8,723 nucleotides of DNA. Origin: Burkholderia sp. GTDB lineage: Bacteria; Pseudomonadota; Gammaproteobacteria; Burkholderiales; Burkholderiaceae. The position numbers and the translations under genes were made by a program. The stretch covers positions 1 to 8,723 of the forward strand of contig JAQGMD010000045.1 of the NCBI GenBank assembly GCA_028292565.1. The letters are read 5' to 3'. The notes under the pieces were generated by a model. The model worked only from the letters and a program-made list of their open reading frames with translations. It searched no databases and had not been told where the DNA came from. The stretch's first letter is position 1. Each line of letters starts with the position of its first letter. This document shows positions 5,951 to 8,723 of this stretch, piece after piece.

Positions 5951-7072
5951 TTACATCAAAAGCGCCGCGGTTTCCGCTGCGACGTCCGCGCTCAGTGCAA
6001 CGCCCATGCCGTTGCAGCCGAACCCGAGCACGATACGGTCCGACAAGCGGCGCACCATCGGCTGCCTGTCGGCGGCAAAACCCATTACGCCGGCCCATCG
6101 ATATGCAATGCGCACTTTGCGGCCGGGCAGGATGGTGTCATGCAGAAGTTGCTCCAACGCTGACTGAATTGCTTCGCTCACCACCATCTCGCTGGTTGCT
6201 TCGTTGTCGAAATCGAGATTGCGCCCTCCTCCGAGCAGTACACGTTTGCCGACGTTGCGGAAGTAGTAGAAGCCTTCGTCGAGATGATACGCGCCGCGCC
6301 ATGGCAGTCCCGTGACCGGCTCGGTCACCAGCACTTGTCCGCGGCCCGGGGCGATGCCGACATGCGGCAGCAACTCGCCGGTGATGCCGTTGGTGCAGAC
6401 AGCGACGCGAGGCGCCCGGAAGGTGAGGTGGCGCTCACCTGCAATGCCGACATGGACTTCGCCGCCGGTTTCTTCCAGTGTCCGTACCCGTGCGCCTGTA
6501 TGGATTTCGATGCCGCACTCGGCGGCCAGTCTTGCCAACGCACGCATCAGCCGGCCTGAATGCAATTGTCCTTCCAGCGGATTCCTGATCAGCGCGCTGA
6601 CCGTCGGTCCGAATCCGCATGTGCGCAAGCCGGCATCATCTATCGAAAATACTTCGCATCCGAATAATGGACGCAACATGTCGTTGACCTGGTCGATCCT
6701 TTGCAAGGCGCCCAGGTGAGCATCGAACAACAGTTCGCAACCGCCCAGAGCCTCGTAGCCGATTGCGTCATCGTTGAGCCTGCGCCGCAACTGGTCAAGT
6801 CCGCGCCAGCGCCGCTCTACCAAAGCCAGCGCGGCATCTTCACCCATCGCATCGACATCATGCAGGATCTCGGTGAGGCTGCCAAAACATGCAAACCCGG
6901 CATTGCGGCTCGATGCGCCTGTGGGCAGTACGCCACGCTCGAGCACCACGACGCGATCCGACGGACGGAACTCTCGCCATTCGAGCGCGGTCTGCAAGCC
7001 TACGATGCCGCCGCCGATGACGATATAGTCGGCATCCAGCATCGCGTCATGTTCCCAGAAACTCGGTTGCAT
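5951..7072 (-). CDS. FAD-dependent oxidoreductase, DAO family
   Basis: The 373-residue product belongs to the D-amino-acid-oxidase-like (DAO) flavoprotein superfamily, which oxidises amines or amino acids with FAD. The N-terminal dinucleotide-binding fold DYIVIGGGIVGLQTALEW (GGGIVG at 20-25) is followed by VVVLERG, whose Glu binds the adenosine ribose, and by TGASSRNAGF (51-60), the usual flavin-contacting segment. A substrate domain occupies the middle. The C-terminal flavin-binding region shows WAGVMGFAADRQP (326-338) and GFGCNGMGVALS (350-361), and the chain ends about a dozen residues later, as in short members of the superfamily. There is no signal peptide. The ATG at 7072 has a consensus AGGAGG (7084-7079), 6 bases away; a later ATG at residue 11 is less likely. 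The substrate cannot be told from sequence or neighbours. Confidence 0.9.
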   Translation of the reverse strand: MQPSFWEHDAMLDADYIVIGGGIVGLQTALEWREFRPSDRVVVLERGVLPTGASSRNAGFACFGSLTEILHDVDAMGEDAALALVERRWRGLDQLRRRLNDDAIGYEALGGCELLFDAHLGALQRIDQVNDMLRPLFGCEVFSIDDAGLRTCGFGPTVSALIRNPLEGQLHSGRLMRALARLAAECGIEIHTGARVRTLEETGGEVHVGIAGERHLTFRAPRVAVCTNGITGELLPHVGIAPGRGQVLVTEPVTGLPWRGAYHLDEGFYYFRNVGKRVLLGGGRNLDFDNEATSEMVVSEAIQSALEQLLHDTILPGRKVRIAYRWAGVMGFAADRQPMVRRLSDRIVLGFGCNGMGVALSADVAAETAALLM

Positions 7073-7095
7073 CGTCGCCCTCCTTCGCCAATAAT

Positions 7096-7133
7096 TGCCG
7101 GCTTGATGGTGCTCAATGTCCGGCAGGCATCAA
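7096..7133. promoter_or_regulatory. interleaved inverted repeats in a divergent spacer
   Basis: The 119-bp spacer between the divergent oxidoreductase and lipoprotein genes holds two overlapping dyads: TGCCGG (7096-7101) with CCGGCA (7120-7125), and TTGATG (7103-7108) with CATCAA (7128-7133). They cannot both form as hairpins. They could be operator half-sites or chance. No convincing -35/-10 pair was found in either direction. Confidence 0.2.
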
Positions 7134-7191
7134 CGACGTACCCTGCTTCAAAAGAATAGATGAAGACCGGCTCAACTCAAAGGGGAATGCC

Positions 7192-8130
7192 ATGCGTTGC
7201 TTAAGTCTGCTTGCATGCATTCCGCTGCTGCTTGCCAGCTGCGGCGGCGGCGAAGGAACCAGTCCCATGCCGGAGGTCGGCACGCGGACAGCACCGCCAG
7301 CCCAGGCGTTGGGCGCGTCTGCAAACGCGCCCCCGGTTCTTGCGGGGGGCGCGCAACTTTCGCCACCTCCGACCGTCACATCCGCATCCCCGGCGCCCAA
7401 GGCGCCTCTCAATCGAGCCGCTGTCGATCAACCGGACGATATCCAGGGATCGCAGGTTCACGTCATCTACGCCATTCCGGGCGGTGGTGTGGACAGGGCT
7501 ATGGATCTGGGTGACGGCCTCGCCAACAGCAGCGCCTCGTACAACAGTTGGCTCGCGGGACAGACCGGCGGACGTCGCCTGAGATTTGATACTTACCAGG
7601 GCAACCTGGACGTCACCTTCGCCAGGCTGCCGAAGACAGATGCGGACTATGACGCCTTTGGTAATCGCAAGCGCGACAGCATTGAAGCCGACCTCGCCCA
7701 ACTCGGGATGTTGAAACCGAACAAGATTTATGCCGTTTACTATGACGGCAACAACGTCAATACCTGTGCGGACGCACCGCATCCCCCCGGCTTCCAGGGC
7801 CAAGTCGCCGTTCTTTATTTGCGCGGCGCGGTACCCGGTTACAAACCATGCCATGAGAACGCATTTGCAGCGAGCCCCGATGCGCCGCCGGGTTACCTGG
7901 ACTTCACGATGTTGCACGAGTTGCTCCACACGCTAGGCGCGGTAGATGATCGCGCACCCAATGCGATCTCCAACGGACACGTCGGGACCGATCCCTCAGA
8001 CCTGATGTATGCCGGCCCGCTGGTGTGGAATCCAACAGTACTTGATTTCAACAAAGCGAATTACTACAACCCGAATGGCTTGCCGAACGGAATCTTCAAC
8101 CTGGCCATTTCAAGCTACCTTACGCCGTGA
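7192..8130 (+). CDS. lipoprotein with metzincin-like zinc metalloprotease motif
   Basis: The 312-residue product starts with a lipoprotein signal peptide, with lipobox LASC and the modified cysteine at residue 17. A Pro/Ala/Ser-rich linker (about 20-75) follows, then a globular domain. This domain contains HELLHTLGAVD (residues 242-252), which fits the metzincin zinc site HExxHxxGxxD: H242, H246 and D252 as ligands and E243 as general base, with Asp as third ligand as in snapalysin-type enzymes. DLMY (270-273) twenty residues later could be the Met-turn. C192 and C220 could form a disulfide. A surface or periplasmic peptidase is therefore likely, but I recognise no named family for the rest. 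The ATG has a good ribosome-binding site (AAAGGGGA, 7179-7186). It is divergent from the oxidoreductase gene and 113 bp before the penicillin-binding protein gene. Confidence 0.85.
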   Translation: MRCLSLLACIPLLLASCGGGEGTSPMPEVGTRTAPPAQALGASANAPPVLAGGAQLSPPPTVTSASPAPKAPLNRAAVDQPDDIQGSQVHVIYAIPGGGVDRAMDLGDGLANSSASYNSWLAGQTGGRRLRFDTYQGNLDVTFARLPKTDADYDAFGNRKRDSIEADLAQLGMLKPNKIYAVYYDGNNVNTCADAPHPPGFQGQVAVLYLRGAVPGYKPCHENAFAASPDAPPGYLDFTMLHELLHTLGAVDDRAPNAISNGHVGTDPSDLMYAGPLVWNPTVLDFNKANYYNPNGLPNGIFNLAISSYLTP

Positions 8131-8160
8131 GTCCCGGGTGACGTGATATACCGCACATCA

Positions 8161-8187
8161 TTGTTCTAACTGTCATGATGCGATAAA
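8161..8187 (+). promoter_or_regulatory. weak candidate promoter for the penicillin-binding protein gene
   Basis: TTGTTC (8161-8166) and GATAAA (8182-8187) are separated by 15 bases; they match 3 and 4 of 6 consensus positions. The spacing is short and the match weak, but this is the most promoter-like spot in the 113-bp spacer. There is no terminator after the lipoprotein gene, so read-through from it is also possible. Confidence 0.2.
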
Positions 8188-8243
8188 ACCAAAATCTTTT
8201 CACCCTGTCCAATTTCGCAATCAAAACACGAAGGGTAGCGATT

Positions 8244-8723
8244 GTGGAAAACAATAACCCGCAGGAGCCAGAGCCAGGCTCCCGGCATATCGGGGACAAA
8301 CCACCAAAGGCGAAGAACACAGCACGCAGGTCCCTGAAACGCCGCCTGGTCTACACGTTCGCGACGATGACTGTGTTGGTCGGTGCAGGACTTACCGTCG
8401 CCGGCTCCTACATCGCGTCGGTCGTTCCAACGACGCCGGGCATCGAGGACTTCCTCGACGTGCGCGCCGCAGAGCCCAGCCTGCTCTTTTCCGCCAACGG
8501 CATGCAGCTAGCCGTATATAGCCAGGGGCAGCAGCATCGGGTTGATCTTTCTCAAGTGTCGCCGTATGCAATCAAGGCGCTGATCGCGACTGAGGACCAC
8601 CGGTTCTATGATCATCGCGGCGTCGATCCCGGGCGCACCCTGGCCGCGATTTTTCATACTCTCGGCGGTGTCGCGCAGGGCGGCTCGACGATTACGCAGC
8701 AACTGGTGCGAAACATGTTCCCC
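8244..8723 (+). CDS. class A penicillin-binding protein, N-terminal part (runs off the window)
   Basis: The 160 codons seen are open to the right edge. A polar, basic cytoplasmic tail (1-35, with ARRSLKRRL) is followed by one membrane anchor (about 36-60) and the start of a glycosyltransferase family 51 domain, which polymerises lipid II into glycan strands in the periplasm. Signature motifs are EDHRFYDHRGVD (117-128, with E117 the expected catalytic glutamate) and GGSTITQQLVRN (146-157). A transpeptidase domain would be expected beyond the window, giving a PBP1-type bifunctional enzyme, but this cannot be seen; a monofunctional transglycosylase is possible, though the long segment between anchor and motif favours class A. 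The start is taken as GTG at 8244, with AAGGG at 8231-8235 placed 8 bases upstream. PbpC versus PBP1a/1b type is not resolved. Confidence 0.9.
   Translation, partial: MENNNPQEPEPGSRHIGDKPPKAKNTARRSLKRRLVYTFATMTVLVGAGLTVAGSYIASVVPTTPGIEDFLDVRAAEPSLLFSANGMQLAVYSQGQQHRVDLSQVSPYAIKALIATEDHRFYDHRGVDPGRTLAAIFHTLGGVAQGGSTITQQLVRNMFP

Noticed and set aside
8170..8176. perfect CTGTCAT Pho half-site upstream of the penicillin-binding protein gene
   Set aside because: No second half-site lies 11 bp on either side, so it does not form a Pho box.
8508..8702. minus-strand frame at the right end
   Set aside because: It is antisense to the glycosyltransferase motifs of the penicillin-binding protein, which are clear on the plus strand.
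1..8723. CRISPR arrays, tRNA genes, insertion sequences, phage or toxin-antitoxin modules
   Set aside because: Looked for on both strands; no regularly spaced repeats, cloverleaf sequences, transposase or integrase motifs were seen.

Overview
The window is a GC-rich bacterial chromosome segment with a betaproteobacterial flavour, most likely Burkholderiales and possibly Oxalobacteraceae. That placement is inferred from codon usage, the protein styles and the gene mix; no rRNA or other marker gene is present to confirm it. It looks like core or shell genome rather than a mobile island: there are no transposases, integrases, tRNAs, phage genes or CRISPR repeats.

Layout from left to right: (i) the last few codons of a possible upstream gene; (ii) nadE (ammonia-dependent NAD synthetase), whose ribosome-binding site is exactly complementary to a stretch about 40 bases upstream; (iii) a large PhoX-family phosphatase exported by a Tat lipoprotein signal, with a well-formed candidate Pho box and -10 element in front of it; (iv) a 173-bp imperfect palindromic intergenic element, then a strong bidirectional terminator between phoX and the convergent next gene; (v) a LysR-type regulator on the minus strand, divergent from a two-gene unit of small membrane proteins, the second being a DUF2798-type protein; (vi) an unrecognised small protein on the minus strand, meeting the DUF2798 gene tail to tail with 4 bp between stops; (vii) a FAD-dependent DAO-family oxidoreductase on the minus strand; (viii) divergent from it, a lipoprotein with a metzincin-like HExxHxxGxxD zinc site and a possible Met-turn; (ix) the first 160 codons of a class A penicillin-binding protein (glycosyltransferase family 51) running off the right edge.

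The genes do not form one pathway. The best supported functional groupings are phosphate scavenging (PhoX plus Pho box), a LysR regulator with its divergent membrane-protein pair, and separate housekeeping genes for NAD and peptidoglycan synthesis. I found no clearly new multi-gene system. The observations most worth checking are the predicted occlusion of the nadE ribosome-binding site, the Pho box, the palindromic element and the metzincin-like lipoprotein.
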